Of a stretch of 64,000 nucleotides of DNA, positions 22,831 through 34,320 are shown piece after piece. Origin of the DNA: Dryomyza anilis (lineage: Eukaryota > Arthropoda > Insecta > Diptera > Dryomyzidae). The first letter of the stretch is position 1, and each line of letters begins with the position of its first letter. The DNA lies in NCBI GenBank assembly GCA_951804985.1, contig OX638130.1:100561700-100625699 (forward strand), given 5' to 3'. Both the position numbers and the translations under genes were made by a program. The notes below the pieces were generated by a model. That model was not told the DNA's origin and did not search any database. It worked only from the letters and a program-made list of their open reading frames with translations.

Positions 22831-23690
22831 TGCTCCACACATATCCGTAGTAAGTGATGATAAAAACTATCATTTTCAGTTTTTACAAGAATAATATCGA
22901 TCGTCCTATGCAAGAACATGACACTGCAAGAACAAGAATACCATGTCATCTTTTTCCGTTAAATAATGATTGACTGTTTGCATTTTACAAGCTCTACACA
23001 ACTTTATAAATTTGGATAAGTGGCTTCACTAGTTTTGTATAACAGAATTTAAAGAAAAGCAAGACTCGTGCCGCGAGAATAAGAACAAGATCGAACTATC
23101 GATGCAAGAAGAAGACTATCACATTCGATCTTCCGTCACACGATACGTTTGTGAAATAATCTTCATGTGTCTATTTTCCTGACAGTTTTGATATTGGAAA
23201 ATTTAAAACAAACATCGATCGAAACTACTCCATTTTCCCGCCTTCCTTTTAATATACCTTCCCTTGTAATTTCAACAGACAGACGGACACATGCACGTAG
23301 GGATGAGCAAATGCAAGAACATGTTAGTCTTTATTTTTAGCATTTCTTGCAAGATTAGTCTTGATTTTGCTTTATAAACTGTCGGACACCTGTGATGAGC
23401 AATTGCAAGAACAAGACATGTGAGGTTGCACATTTCTTACAAGGTTAATCTTGCTCTTGTTCTTGCATAAATAGACAGACGGACACTCGTGCATAGTCAT
23501 GAGCAAGAACAAGACATGGCCGTCTTGTTCTTGCACATTTATTGCAAGGTTAGTCATGTTCTTGTTCTTACATGGTAGGTCGTATTCTTGTCTTGAGGGT
23601 TGATAGTTTTCATTTTCTCGTTCTTGCTAAAGCTGCAAGAACAAGAACCAGAAAGCACGGACGGACATCGTACGGACATTTCATTTTTCG
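22831..23690. repeat. GCAAGAACAAG-family array with GTCY patches
   Basis: Several imperfect ~100-130-bp units contain TGCAAGAACAAGA and its complement TCTTGTTCTTGC, for instance around 22912-22945, 23075-23110, 23310, 23400-23470, 23500-23560 and 23625-23650. CAGACAGACGGACAC patches lie at 23277 and 23475, and a CGGACGGACAT patch at 23660. The unit is the one that makes up the 45170-46480 array. The frames at 23372-23910 are shadows. Confidence 0.7.
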
Positions 23691-24265
23691 TTTGTGTGTT
23701 TGTTTGTTTGTGCGTTATGCAAACGTACATCTGTGCACGGATTTTCTTAAAATTTTGAATATATATCATACAGACCCAGGAGAAGGTCACTACATAGTTT
23801 TCGTTGATCACGCCCATTTTTACGCCCATTTTTATTTTTGGTGTATAATTCAGATTCATAACAAAACCACTGATTGTATTTTTCTGAAAATTTGCATTAC
23901 TATGCTATAGAAGTCCATGGAGTATCCTAAACCATATATAAACTAGATAGGGCAAAGAGGAGTGGCACCTCCCATAGAACCCAAAAATTCAGTACGCTAT
24001 ATCTCAGCCCTAATGATATCGATTTCAACTAAACTTTAAAATTGGATGTTACTCATCTTACTTACTCTCACCACACAAAAACTCACCACACATAAACTCA
24101 CCACACCTAAACTCACCACACTAAAACTTACCACACTTAAACTCACCACACTAAATTCATCACACTAAAACTCACCACATTAAAACTTCTACTGAAAAAA
24201 CACTAAGGGGAAGAAATCTACCGGGAAGAATTTTACGGGCACGAGTCGCGGAAGGGTCCAGGTCA
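23691..24265 (+). mobile_element. Decayed Helitron copy
   Basis: Matches the 5755-6531 Helitron through GAAAATTTGCAT..., a GGGCAAAGAGGAGTGGCACC-like block (about 23950), minisatellite A (about 24065-24185) and a short minisatellite B. It ends in GGGCACGAGTCGCGGAAGGG with a broken hairpin and no CTAG. The 150 bp between minisatellite B and the hairpin are missing, and the 5' start is unclear. It is older than the copies at 5755 and 31382. Confidence 0.6.
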
Positions 24266-25508
24266 TACTATATAAAGTTATTATAAATTATTATAATACC
24301 TAATAATTTATATTATAAACAAAAAGAAAAATTCAAAGCATATTTCTAGGCTTAGTTGATGCGACAATTAACTAAAAATACAACATTTATTTAAAATATT
24401 TTTCATATAAATACTATAAATCCTAATATAAATTGCATATAGTGCAATAATTCGAAATATAACACATATTTTCAGCAATCGTTACATGTTCAATACATAA
24501 TTCTCCGTTCTCATTTGTTTGCTATAAATTTCACCAACCTATAGCTTGAAATTTGCATTGCAAACTGTATAAGTTTTATGCATATTTCATGCAGCATATA
24601 TTTATAATGTGTCACTATCACCAAATCAATTTAGAATATTTCAACAAAAAAATAAAAATAAATAGCACATCATATCAGCATCATTCTCATCGTCAGAATC
24701 TATCATTTGAAGTGCTCATCGTCTCGTTGGTCATGCACGACATCTGACAAAAACTAATTTCTACATTTTAGAATTTTCAATTTTATATAAATTCGACTTT
24801 GCTTCCGTCACCGCCATCACAATCCCCCCCAGAAGCTTTTATAAATCACGATCAACAAAAATGACTATTGCTGCTTCTCTCACACTATTGTCCTGTTTTT
24901 GTCCTTTATCTGGCCTGTCATGTCTGACTCGTTCTAACCTCATTCATTTGTACGCCAGTCAGTCTGTTGATGTTCGTTTCATCAGTATGCAAATTGGTTT
25001 GTTTTTGCTATTTTATTGCAGTCATTTTCAAATAGTATTTATTTATTTGCGTATCTTTTAGATGATGCGTCGGGTTTGTGTCTGGTTTATCTATAATGTG
25101 TTCTATGTGTAAAATGCCTTTTTGGTTTCGGTCACAAACAAGCGTAGCTCACGTTGACTGTGGCAATTCAGTCAGACAGACAGACAGACTGTCGTCATCA
25201 TTCTCTTCATCAGCAAAAGCAACAACAGCATAACGTTTTAAAATTTTAATTACTTTTGCCAACCAGCATTGATTAGTGTCGTTGAAATGATTTAAAATCA
25301 ATTGAATATATGGAAAACAACTTTTTTTTGTTGTTGTCATTAGTTACTTTATAAATTGTTATCTGTTAGACGTATTATTTTGAATTTAAAATATATTATT
25401 TCATGAATATTATATAGAATATCTTGATCATGATACTGAAATTAGTACTGTCAAGTAAAATCTTAGAGCATTGTTTAATAGGGGAAAATAACCCTTCTTT
25501 ATTCTAAA
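24266..25508. other. AT-rich DNA with GACA-rich patch
   Basis: No array. A CAGACAGACAGACAGACTGT patch lies at about 25170-25190. A more balanced patch at 24790-25000 holds the frame 24861-25061, which has a signal-like start but no recognisable domain. I do not call a gene. Confidence 0.4.
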
Positions 25509-25636
25509 GTATTTCTCTGAAATTAATACAAATGTTACTTCCTTTCGAAGAATCGCTCTGTAACCAAGCTCTTTCTTCTGCTCGAGAGCAAAGCAATAAA
25601 AAGTGAGATTTTGTGCTTTGCTTCCTTTGCTTTCAA
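25509..25636. repeat. Dispersed repeat, copy 2
   Basis: Direct-orientation relative of 17709-17841, sharing GTATTTCTCTGAAA near the start and TTTGTGCTTTGCTTCCTTTG near the end. It abuts the CACCACACTGAAACT minisatellite directly. Confidence 0.7.
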
Positions 25637-25639
25637 TGT

Positions 25640-26450
25640 CTGTCAAATATCATCACACTGAAAATATATTTACACTGTTTCTCTTCACACTAAAAATACA
25701 CAAAATTCACCATACCAAACTTATCACAATTCACCTATACTCATCGCAGTCACCACACCAAATCTCACCACACTTAAACTTTCCAGACTGAAACTCATCA
25801 CACTGAAACTCACCACAATGAAACTCATCACACTGAAACTCACCACACTGGTAATCATCACACTGAAACTCACCACATTGAAACTCACCACACTGAACTT
25901 ATTACACTGAACTCACTATTAATAAAACCTATCATACAAAACTCTACACTCTAAAACTCACCACAATAAAATTCAACACAGTAACATTCACCATACTTAA
26001 ATTAACACTAAAATCTTACCACGCAAAAACTCATCACACTAATTTTCACCGCTTAAAAATTTACCTCATTAGATTTAGAAACAGAAACTCACCTTAATGA
26101 AATTCACCTTAATAAAACTCACCTTAATGAAACTCACCTTAATCAAACTCACCTTAATGAAACTCACCATACTGAAACTCACCATACTAAAACTCACCAC
26201 ACTGAAATTCATCACACTGAAACTCACCACACTGAAACTCACCTCACTGAAACTCACCTCACTGAAACTCACCACACTAAATCTCACCACACTGAAACTC
26301 ACCACACTGAAACTCACCACACTGAAACTCACCACACTGAAACTCACCACACTGAAACTCATTACACTAAAACTCACCACTCTAAAACTCACCACACTTA
26401 AAATCATCACACTAAAACTTACCACACAAAAACTCATCATTTAAAAATTG
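25640..26450. repeat. 15-bp AAACTCACCACACTG minisatellite, 0.8 kb
   Basis: The unit AAACTCACCACACTG and variants (CACCACACTAA, CACCTTAATGA) repeat about 50 times, most regularly at 26080-26440. It is the same unit as minisatellite A inside the Helitrons at 1741, 5755, 23691 and 31382. No Helitron ends are visible next to it. Because 15 is divisible by 3, it yields open KLTTL/VVSFS repeat frames on both strands that I regard as non-coding. Confidence 0.9.
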
Positions 26451-28440
26451 TTTAAAACTTTATCTCATTATGTTCACCACCAAATAAAAACTCAACACAA
26501 TTAAACATATCATATTAATTTCAGCGCAGTAAAATATGAATAGCACAATCAAATTATTTATTTAACAGTAAATAAAGTAAAATTATCTACGCTCTATATT
26601 TAAAGATTTCTTATGGAAAAGTTAAATAAATCTAATTTGTTCTTAAAACGCTGGCTTTAATTTATTTCTTAAACCATCACCACTACAGCCGTTTATTTTC
26701 AAATAAAAAAGCAAATAGATTCAATCATACGCCATGTTGTTTTTCAATCAAATTAATATTCGTATTTTTTAATTGTTCTTATTTGCTTTTCTGATTTATT
26801 TTAAATTCTTTAAAAAAAAATCAACAAAAGCCTCCTTAGCCATTGTTGTTTTTTCCAAAGTCAACAAACACACTTGAGATTTTTATATCCTGCAAACATT
26901 AATTAATATGCCGCGCACTTGCGTTGCTGATTAGTCTGCACTTTGCGCGTTTATTAAGCTGCCGCATACCAGCAAAAATAAAACATAAAAAAATAAAAAA
27001 TATAAATAAAAAAAGAGATGAAAAGGGGAAAAAATACCACAACAACTCGCTTTCAGCACTTGAATCTACCACCTGCCTGTACACACAGCATTTATGCCTG
27101 ACAGCATTACTAATGAAACAATGCAATAATAAAAATGGCCGCCCAATCCAGAGGGGGAAAAAAATACTTCATAGAAAAACTTCAACTTTAACCGCAAAAA
27201 TTACATTAAACCAGCATAAAATGACCAGGACATGTATAGGGGCTAAATCTACTGGCTGCTACTATTTTCTTGCTGTTCAAAAGTCTCTTTTTTTTACTAT
27301 TTTTTTTGTTTGGTTATATTTTATTTTGTTCAGTAAGAGAAGGAGAAAAAAATGCCCTTAAGCTGCGTGATGCTTTAGTAGTTACGGACTCTGCTTTATT
27401 TTCAACATTTTCTTCTTCATCATCATCTACGTATTTTTCGACTGTTTATTATTTTGCTACTACTGCTGCTTTCTGCTTTATGCTCGGCCGCAGGTATTGA
27501 AACTGAAAAGTTTTTCCTTTTTTTTATTTTTTTCATTTTTTTTACCCATTTTCTCCGTCTTACTGCTTGCCCACCTCAGCATTCAATAATTGTTTTCGAA
27601 TGACGCAAAATAGGCCTCTAAGGACACAGTCAACCGATTTTGCTGCCGGTGCTGCTCCCTTTCAATCAAATCAACTTTGGAGCCGAACAAACGACCGACC
27701 GACCGACCGACCAACCGACAACAACATCAACTTTTAGCAACTTTTTTTGTTACACATTTTTCTGTTTGTCCATTTTTTTTCTTGATTCTCGTAAATATTT
27801 CATGTCCTTACAGCAACCGCTCTAACCTGAAAAAAAAACAGCATTTAGTTTATAGGCTCTATTTTTTATATGCACATTTAACGCACATAAAAATCAAATA
27901 AGCAAAACCTCAACATATTTCTTTCTTTCCATGGGGCGTAGGTGGGTTTTCTTTGCATTGGCAAGTGTTAAGGATCAATGTGCTGTCGGTAATGCTGCGT
28001 ATGTTTATAAAAAGGATAAAATTGTTTGTTAGAGTTTTGCTATTTAATCACCTGTGTTGTTGTTCTTGGCATATGCCTTTTTGTTACAATATTCAATATA
28101 TGTTTATCCTATAAAACTTGTACAGGTCGCCGAGCAGCTGTCAGTTGCAATCAACCTTTTTTCCATTAAATTTTTAGATTTGTCTGCAGATTATTTTCGC
28201 TCCGTGCTCCGAAATAGAATTGTGCTATTTTTGTGATATAATTTCGTAATTTGTTACATGATTAAAGGCTAATGTTGATGATAATGTTGATTCTTTTAAA
28301 GGTTAAACAGTTGATTGCCTTTTTATTTAAATAATTTCATTGATTACGTGTTTTAAAAGACTTTTTATTTGTTGTTATTTCTTATTCCGTTCTATTTAAA
28401 TACAGTAGTGTATTCTGAACATTAAGCGAGTTTTTAAAAT
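26451..28440. other. Mixed AT-rich and balanced DNA
   Basis: More complex patches lie at 26880-26970 and 27600-27720, the latter with a (GACC)n run at about 27692-27712. The frame at 26924-27361 (145 aa) is K/N/S-rich and overlaps an opposite-strand frame. I recognise no domain and do not call it a gene. Confidence 0.4.
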
Positions 28441-28465
28441 TAAAAAAATATATTTTTTTTAATTA

Positions 28466-28499
<34 letters not shown>

Positions 28500-28680
28500 A
28501 TAAAAAAAAAAAATATAAAAAAAATAAAAAAAAATAAAAAAAAATAAAAAAAAATAAAAATAAATAAAAAAAAAAAATAATAAAAAAAATACAAAAAAAA
28601 AAAATAAAAAAGAAAATAAAAAAAATCAAAAAATTATAAAAAAAACAGAAAATTTTAAAAATAAAAAAAAGATAACAAAA
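28440..28680. repeat. A-rich tract with A(30+) homopolymer
   Basis: A homopolymer of about 30 A at 28467-28497 is followed by repeated AAAAAAATAAA words. It could be a degenerate poly(A) tail of a retrotransposed sequence, but no body is recognisable upstream. I treat it as low complexity. Confidence 0.85.
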
Positions 28681-28689
28681 CAAACTGTG

Positions 28690-29090
28690 TATTGTATTTT
28701 ATTGTTATTGATTGTATTTGTTTGTATTTGTTTGTATTTGGTTGTATTTTCTATGATTGTATTCTTACCTCAACAAAATTTTCCCAGAAACTTATCAACC
28801 GCGAGACAATTATTTTCCAAGACATTTCTTCTAAAGACATTCCTTCTAAAGACATTCCTCCTAAAGACATTCCTTCTAAAGACATTCCTTCTAAAGACAA
28901 TTCTGTCCCCTAGCATTTCCTACCCGAAACAATTTTTCAATTCATCCCCGACACTTGTCCGATGGAGACAATTTTTTCACACGACAATTTTCTCCAAGAC
29001 ATTTCTAACCCCAGACAATTTGAGGCATTTCATATCCGAAACAATTCTTCCACAATACTTCCCTAAAACTTCTCTTCTAAATTCATTCTG
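28690..29090. repeat. Minisatellite block, copy A of a duplication
   Basis: GTATTTGTTTGTATTTG runs lead into CAGAAACTTATCAACCGCGA, GACATTCCTTCTAAAGACAT, TAGCATTTCCTACCCGAAAC and CAAGACATTTCTAACC. The same order occurs at 30965-31330. Here CTAAAGACATTCCTT has been amplified to about five 15-bp units (28832-28900). The frames KDIPSKDIPS and relatives are artefacts of that. Confidence 0.8.
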
Positions 29091-29530
29091 AGGCTGTTCA
29101 TCCGGAGGCTGTTTAACACAATTTAAATACCAACAAATAAATTTAAACTGAACTTAAAAATATATAATTAAATTTTAGAATAGATTTTATTTTTGTACTA
29201 AGTAATGTTCTATTATAAATTTGTGTATATACCTGCATAAAATTGTTTTATGACGCATTAACTGTTTGAAATAATATAAAGCTCTCTATACTAACAAACA
29301 AATGAAAACAGTCCATTAAAAGTATTTTTTATTTCGTTTTTTCGTATACTTAATTTCATTCGCAAGTGAAGTAGTAGATATAGATTTTTTTTTTTATTTT
29401 ATTTGATTTTCATTTTAATTTTTATTTTTTTTTGTTTTTATTTTTATTTTTTTATTTGTATTTTTTTATTTTTTTTTTTATTTTTATTTTTTTTTTTCAT
29501 TTTTTCCATGTCGATATCGCGCTTCAATAA
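29091..29530. repeat. AT-rich DNA and T-rich tract
   Basis: 29375-29510 is nearly all T with TTTTTATTTTTATTTT words. The rest is plain AT-rich sequence. I see no gene. Confidence 0.7.
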
Positions 29531-30655
29531 TCTAGACAAAATTGTATAATCCGCTGCCTGAGATACAACTTGAAGACAAACTCCAACCTTCCAGGCACCA
29601 ACCATCGAAACCATCAAAACCACCTACAGACGACAGCAGCAGCATCATCACAGTTTCCACTATATATCCTTGCATTTGATATGCTGCAGCTTGCGCTGTT
29701 AAATTATTTAACTTCAAATGCCTTCAGGCCATAAAATGGTTTGAATTTCGTTGCGTGCTCGTCGTCGTCCTTTCGCCAACGTCTTCGTGTCCTTTTTGTT
29801 TATTGTTGTGTTGCTTACCTGTGTTTGTGTTGTTGTTGCTGTTATTCTTTACGCTTTACTGCGCAACATCCTGCACAAATTTATGTGCTTTTTATTTTCC
29901 AACAGCATCCTTGTGGCTCTTTCGTGTTGTTCGGCTGCTGCTACAACATTCAGCGCGTTCCATTCGTGTGTCCTCTTCCTTATTATACACGTCAAGCAGC
30001 AAGGTTTTCATTTAATGTTTTAGAATTTTTTTTTTTCATATTTTTTACTATTTTTTATTTTACTTTCTTTTTTTTATTTCTACAAATTTCGATTTTCATG
30101 ATTTCTTTTCTATTTTTGTATTTAAATTTTTTCTTATTTTATATTTTATATTTTTTTTTTTTATTTTATATTTTTTTCTTTTGCATTTTTCTCATTTTAT
30201 ATTTGATTTTTTGTTGCCAAATAAAAATGCGCTCTGTCTACGTTTCCTATCCACTCTGTTTTTTATACGTCTATTTTCGTCCTTTTGCGCTTTGTCTCTG
30301 TCACAGTCATAGTCGTTGTCGCTGCCCCGTATCCTTACAAAGCGGTTGCTGCTTTACTATTTCTTGTCTTCATCTACATATTCATCTTGTGCTCAATATG
30401 CATGGGTTATTCTGGCAGGACCCAGTGTTATTTTTCTGCCAGGCAAAAATAATAATAGCACATAAAAAAATGCTTTATTTTCATGACAAACAAATGTTTT
30501 TTGTTTTGGTTTTGTATGTGTTGCAAAAAAAAAATGTTAATACTTGCTGCAAAATACTGCAGAAAAATTACGTTTGTGTATTTGCAGTGTGTTTTATGTG
30601 CAACAAAGCAACTATTTGATCGCTTGAGTGTTCTTATTTGTATGCATAAGTTTTA
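29531..30655. other. Balanced block with T-rich middle
   Basis: 29560-30000 and 30215-30420 have more G+C than their surroundings, with CTGCTG and GTCGTTGTCGCTGCC words. 30010-30210 is T-rich. A 292-residue plus frame spans 29741-30619 but is rich in F, C, S and Y, has three overlapping rivals, crosses the T-rich stretch and contains no domain I recognise. A cluster of regulatory DNA is as likely as anything else. Confidence 0.35.
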
Positions 30656-30964
30656 TGCAAATAAACATAATTCAGTTTATTTTATTTTATTATATTTTAT
30701 TGTATTTTATTTTACTTTATTTAAATATGTTTTGTTTTTGGTGATATTTTTATGTATTTTATTGCGTTTGATTGTATTTTATTTTATTTTGTGGTATTTT
30801 TGTATTTGATGCATTTTATTCTATTCGATTTTATTGTATTTGGTTGTATTTGATTATAGCTGATAATATTATATTTATTTGTATTTGATTACCTTTCGAT
30901 GTATTTTATTGTATTGGATTGCATTTGATTTGATTACAATTATAGTTATTTTAATTAATTTTAT
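30656..30964. repeat. GTATTTTATT/GTATTTGATT simple array
   Basis: Variants of TTGTATTTTATT and TTGTATTTGATT recur every 10-25 bp. They continue the GTATTTG runs that open the duplicated minisatellite block on either side. Confidence 0.7.
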
Positions 30965-31330
30965 TCTATTGTATTTGTATGTATTTGTTTGTATATGTTT
31001 GTATATGTTTGTATTTATTTGTATTTTCCCTGATTATGTTCTTACCTTGACAAATTGGGCCCAGAGACTTATCAACCGCGACAATTCTTCTCCAAGACAT
31101 TCCTTTTAAAGACAATTATGTTCTCTAGCATTTCCTACCCGAAACAATTCTTCCCGAACACAATTCATCCCCGAGACATGTCCGTTGCAGACAATTTTTC
31201 CACAGACAATCTTCTCGAAGACATTTCTAACCACAGACAATTCGAGGCATTTTATTTCCGAAACACAATTCATTTCGTTTTTTGAAACCATTCTTCAGAA
31301 AACAATATTTTCCTGTTATATTTCATACCC
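30965..31330. repeat. Minisatellite block, copy B of a duplication
   Basis: Copy of 28690-29090 in the same orientation, sharing AGACTTATCAACCGCGA, TAGCATTTCCTACCCGAAAC and GACATTTCTAACCNCAGACAA. It lacks the 15-bp amplification of copy A, so the amplification came after the duplication. Confidence 0.8.
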
Positions 31331-31381
31331 GAGTCAATACTTCGCTGTACAATTATTTAGTCAGGCCAATCTTATATATGA

Positions 31382-31970
31382 CTAGCTGGACCCGTGCACG
31401 ACTCGTGCCAATATTTTGTGAATTCATAGATATAAAGCGATTTTATTAATATAAAAAAACATTATTATTTTTTATATCAGGGCCCCGTGCTTCGCTGTGG
31501 AAGTTTTTATTGGTTTTATAAATGTAGTAACCAAATAATAATTCTCCGCCAAAAGAACTTTTCTCAAAGACAATTCAGACAGTAGAATATTTCGCCGTAG
31601 AATTCTTCCCAGTAGAAATCTTCGCCGTAAAATTCTTCCCCATAGAACGCTTTAACGTAGAATTCATCCCGGTAGAACTCTTCCCGGTAGAATTCTTCCC
31701 CGTAGAGTTTTTCCCAGTAGAAGTTTTAGTGTAGTTAGTTTTAATGTGGTGAGTTTTAGTGTGTTGTGTTTTTAGTTTAGTGAATTTTTAGTGTGGTGAG
31801 TTTTAGTGTGGTGAGTTTTATTGTGGTGAATTTTAGTGCGGTGAGTTTTAGTGTGGTGAGTTTTAGTGTGGTGAGTTTCGGTGTGTTGAGTTTTTAGTAT
31901 GGTGAGTTTAAGTGTGGTGAGTTTTAGTGTGGTGAAGTTTTAGTGTGGTGAGTTTTAGTGTGTTTAGTGA
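31382..31970 (-). mobile_element. Helitron copy lacking its 5' part
   Basis: Read on the minus strand it ends at 31382 with the hairpin GCACGAGTCGTGC, then ACGGGTCCAG and CTAG followed by T. The 3' tail (31386-31560) is nearly identical to that of the 5755 copy. Minisatellite B (about 31565-31735) and minisatellite A (about 31735-31968) follow. The unique 5' block and TC start are absent. At about 31970 it changes directly into a GACAATTC-type array. It is a truncated non-autonomous element. Confidence 0.8.
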
Positions 31971-32800
31971 GTCAAATCTTCCCTGTACATTTCCTTCCTC
32001 AGGCATTTCTTATTCGAGACAATTCATCTTCGCGACAATACTTTCTAAAACAATTCTTCAACGGCAATTTCTTACCAGACACATATCTTCTTCGCGCAAA
32101 TCTTTAGTGCGACGTTTCTTACCCAAAACAATTCTTCCTCGGTCAATTATTTTCCGAGACATTTCTTCTCTGAAACCATTCTTCCGAACAGAATTATATC
32201 TTCAGATATTTCTTACCAGAGTCAAAAATTCTCTCGACAATTCTTACCTGTGGCATTTATCGCCTCAGACAATTCTTCCATGAGTCATTTTGAGACAATA
32301 CGTTTTCCATGTAATCATTTTTCTGACAGTTCTTCCCAGGCCATTTCTTACCCGTGAAATTTATTCATAGGGGAATTTTTCCCTAATAAATTTCTTATCC
32401 GAAGAATTATTATCCGTACAATTATTCCCCGCGACATTCCTATTCCAAAATAATTTTTCTCCAGACAATTTTTCCCCGAGATATAGTTCCTCCCAAGGTA
32501 TTTCTTAGCCGAGGCAATGCATCTGCGACACAATTCTTCGCCCAAGTATTTCTTTGCCGAGACAATTAAACTACGAGATAATTCATTGCCGATCAATTCT
32601 TCCCGGGACATTTCTTAGTCGATACATTACTTCCTCGTCAATTCTTCCCCGAGGTATTTCTTTTCGAAACCATTCTTCGTAGATACAACTTTTCACCATT
32701 CAAACTTCACATACGCGAAAAATCTTTGCCGAAATATTTTATATTTTTTCGAAAAAATTCAACCGCAAGAGAGTTCTTCACTGAATCGCTTTTTACACGA
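31971..32800. repeat. Degenerate GACAATTCTTCC minisatellite
   Basis: Same family as 11200-12630: GACAATTCTTCC and CATTTCTTACCCGAG words every 15-17 bp with heavy variation. It lies immediately beyond the broken end of the Helitron at 31970. The frames 31945-32283 and 32348-32611 are shadows. Confidence 0.75.
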
Positions 32801-32907
32801 TAAATTGTTTTCAATTGTAAAAAAAAAATATTAAATTTATTTTGTATTATTTGTATATTAATTAAATTTTAAACTACTGAAAACTCTATCTATTAATGTA
32901 TGTCCTT

Positions 32908-33012
32908 TTAAAAATGTGACTTAAATTGCTTTTCAAAATCCTCAATAGCCTGTTCAAGTGGTGTGGCACACATTGAAGCAATTGTGGCCTCTTCTGCTTC
33001 TGTAGCTCCATT
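32908..33012 (-). other. Short protein-like frame, candidate terminal exon or exon relic
   Basis: The minus-strand frame from 33012 to the TAA at 32908-32910 encodes about 34 residues with balanced composition, including EEATIASMCATPLEQAIEDF and then EKQFKSHF. It stands out from the F/L/Y/I-rich shadows elsewhere. A stop lies just upstream in this frame (33013-33015), but the neighbouring frame carries GSISFSSVGGVAEMEL, so a frameshift or a splice junction near 33000 could link them. There is no ATG at its start and no strong acceptor. (GTCY)n lies just beyond, at about 33050-33075. I do not recognise the protein; it may be chance. Confidence 0.22.
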
Positions 33013-33720
33013 TCAGCTACACCACCAACACTTGAAAAGCTGATGCTGCCAGTCTGTCTGTCTGTCCGTCCGTCGCTTACTTTATGTCACTTGAATAAAG
33101 TAACGTTTTTGTGCTCGTTCCACTCTGTTTAGCTCATCGCATTTGAGCTCCTGCAAACAGCCTCCTTTTCTATAATATCCTTTTCAAAGTAGATTATTTT
33201 ACTACATCATAAAGTCGCTTTGTTTGCTTTTCAGAAATTGCTATTTAAATATTTGATGCTTGTGCTGCTGCGCCTCTTTCCTCACTATTAGATCCACTAA
33301 ATACGAGTATAAATGTATTTTTGTTTTTTTTTTTTATATTTTTGTTTGTTTTGGCATCATCTTCAGCAAACTGCACTTTTTTCATTTTAATGCCAACGTC
33401 ACTTCTATTTGTAGCGTTTTATTTGTCACTATCAAGTTCTGTTTTGCACAAGTATTTAGCATTAAATAATGTGACTGAACTCCTTGTCGTCCCGATCATC
33501 GTTGGCTCCGCTGTCACAATTTTAGTAGAGTACGTGATGGCTTCTTCTGAAGTGCAATTGCATTAACGTAATTTTTTCCAGCTATACAGCAAAAAATAGT
33601 TCATACTGTGAAGGTGAAGCGCGATAAGTTTTATTATGCGATAATATATTTTTCTATCATGTTGTTTTGTATAAAAGCAAACTAATTAATTAAGTAATTG
33701 CAAAATATTATTTTTTTTGC
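33013..33720. other. Balanced DNA, no supported gene
   Basis: Contains AGTCTGTCTGTCTGTCCGTC at 33051-33070 and a patch of ordinary complexity at 33360-33560. The plus frame 33321-33566 has a hydrophobic N-terminus (F/L/V) but no recognised domain. Confidence 0.35.
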
Positions 33721-34320
33721 ATTAAGTTACGCAAAGTTTAGTAATTTTAAAATCATTCCTAAAAGTATGCAACATATATTTTTATTCAATAAAATACTTC
33801 AAAATGTCTATAAATATGTTTTATGTGTTTTTAAATGTCTAAACATGGTTGAAAAATAGTCAACATCATCAAATTCAAGCCTAAAAATACGCTTTAATAT
33901 TTTTGTATCTTAAACAATATTTAAAACGTTTTGAATATCTTATAAATGTTTTTAATTAGTTTAAGCCAAAAAATATGTTTTAAAAATGCATATAAATAAA
34001 TTCATAAAAGTATGCTTCAATACTAAATATACATTTTTAAATATTTGAAAATAATGCTCAATAACTTTAAAATTGCCATTTGTTTTAAAAACTATGCCTG
34101 AAAATATGCAACACAAACAAATATTGCATGTTACAATTAGTTTTAAAATGTGTCTAAAATTATGCAACACATTATAATTTCATTCTTTTATATTCACTTT
34201 GATTCTTTAAGCTCAATTTAAATTCCATTTATTCTGTCTGTGTATTTTTTGTGTTTTTTGCAACATCAGGAAATATGTAGCAACATATTTCTCATGTCTT
34301 AAACTATGCTACATTATTTA
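33721..34320. repeat. Degenerate repeat around CCTAAAARTATGCAAC
   Basis: Related words recur: CCTAAAAGTATGCAACA (33757), GCCTAAAAATACGC (33880), CATAAAAGTATGC (34004), GCCTGAAAATATGCAACA (34096) and TCTAAAATTATGCAACA (34153). They are mixed with TTTTAAAATGTCTA-like words. Spacing is irregular (about 60-125 bp), consistent with an old decayed tandem repeat. Confidence 0.45.

Noticed and set aside
26075..26444. Repeat protein of KLTTL or VVSFS units
   Set aside because: It is the translation of the 15-bp Helitron minisatellite, open on both strands, without start context or flanking coding sequence.
28440..28680. Poly(A) tail of a processed pseudogene
   Set aside because: No gene-like sequence or target duplication precedes it. 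The tract is mixed A/T low complexity.
29741..30619. 292-codon plus-strand frame
   Set aside because: F/C/S/Y-rich, overlaps three other open frames, crosses a T-rich stretch and has no recognisable domain.
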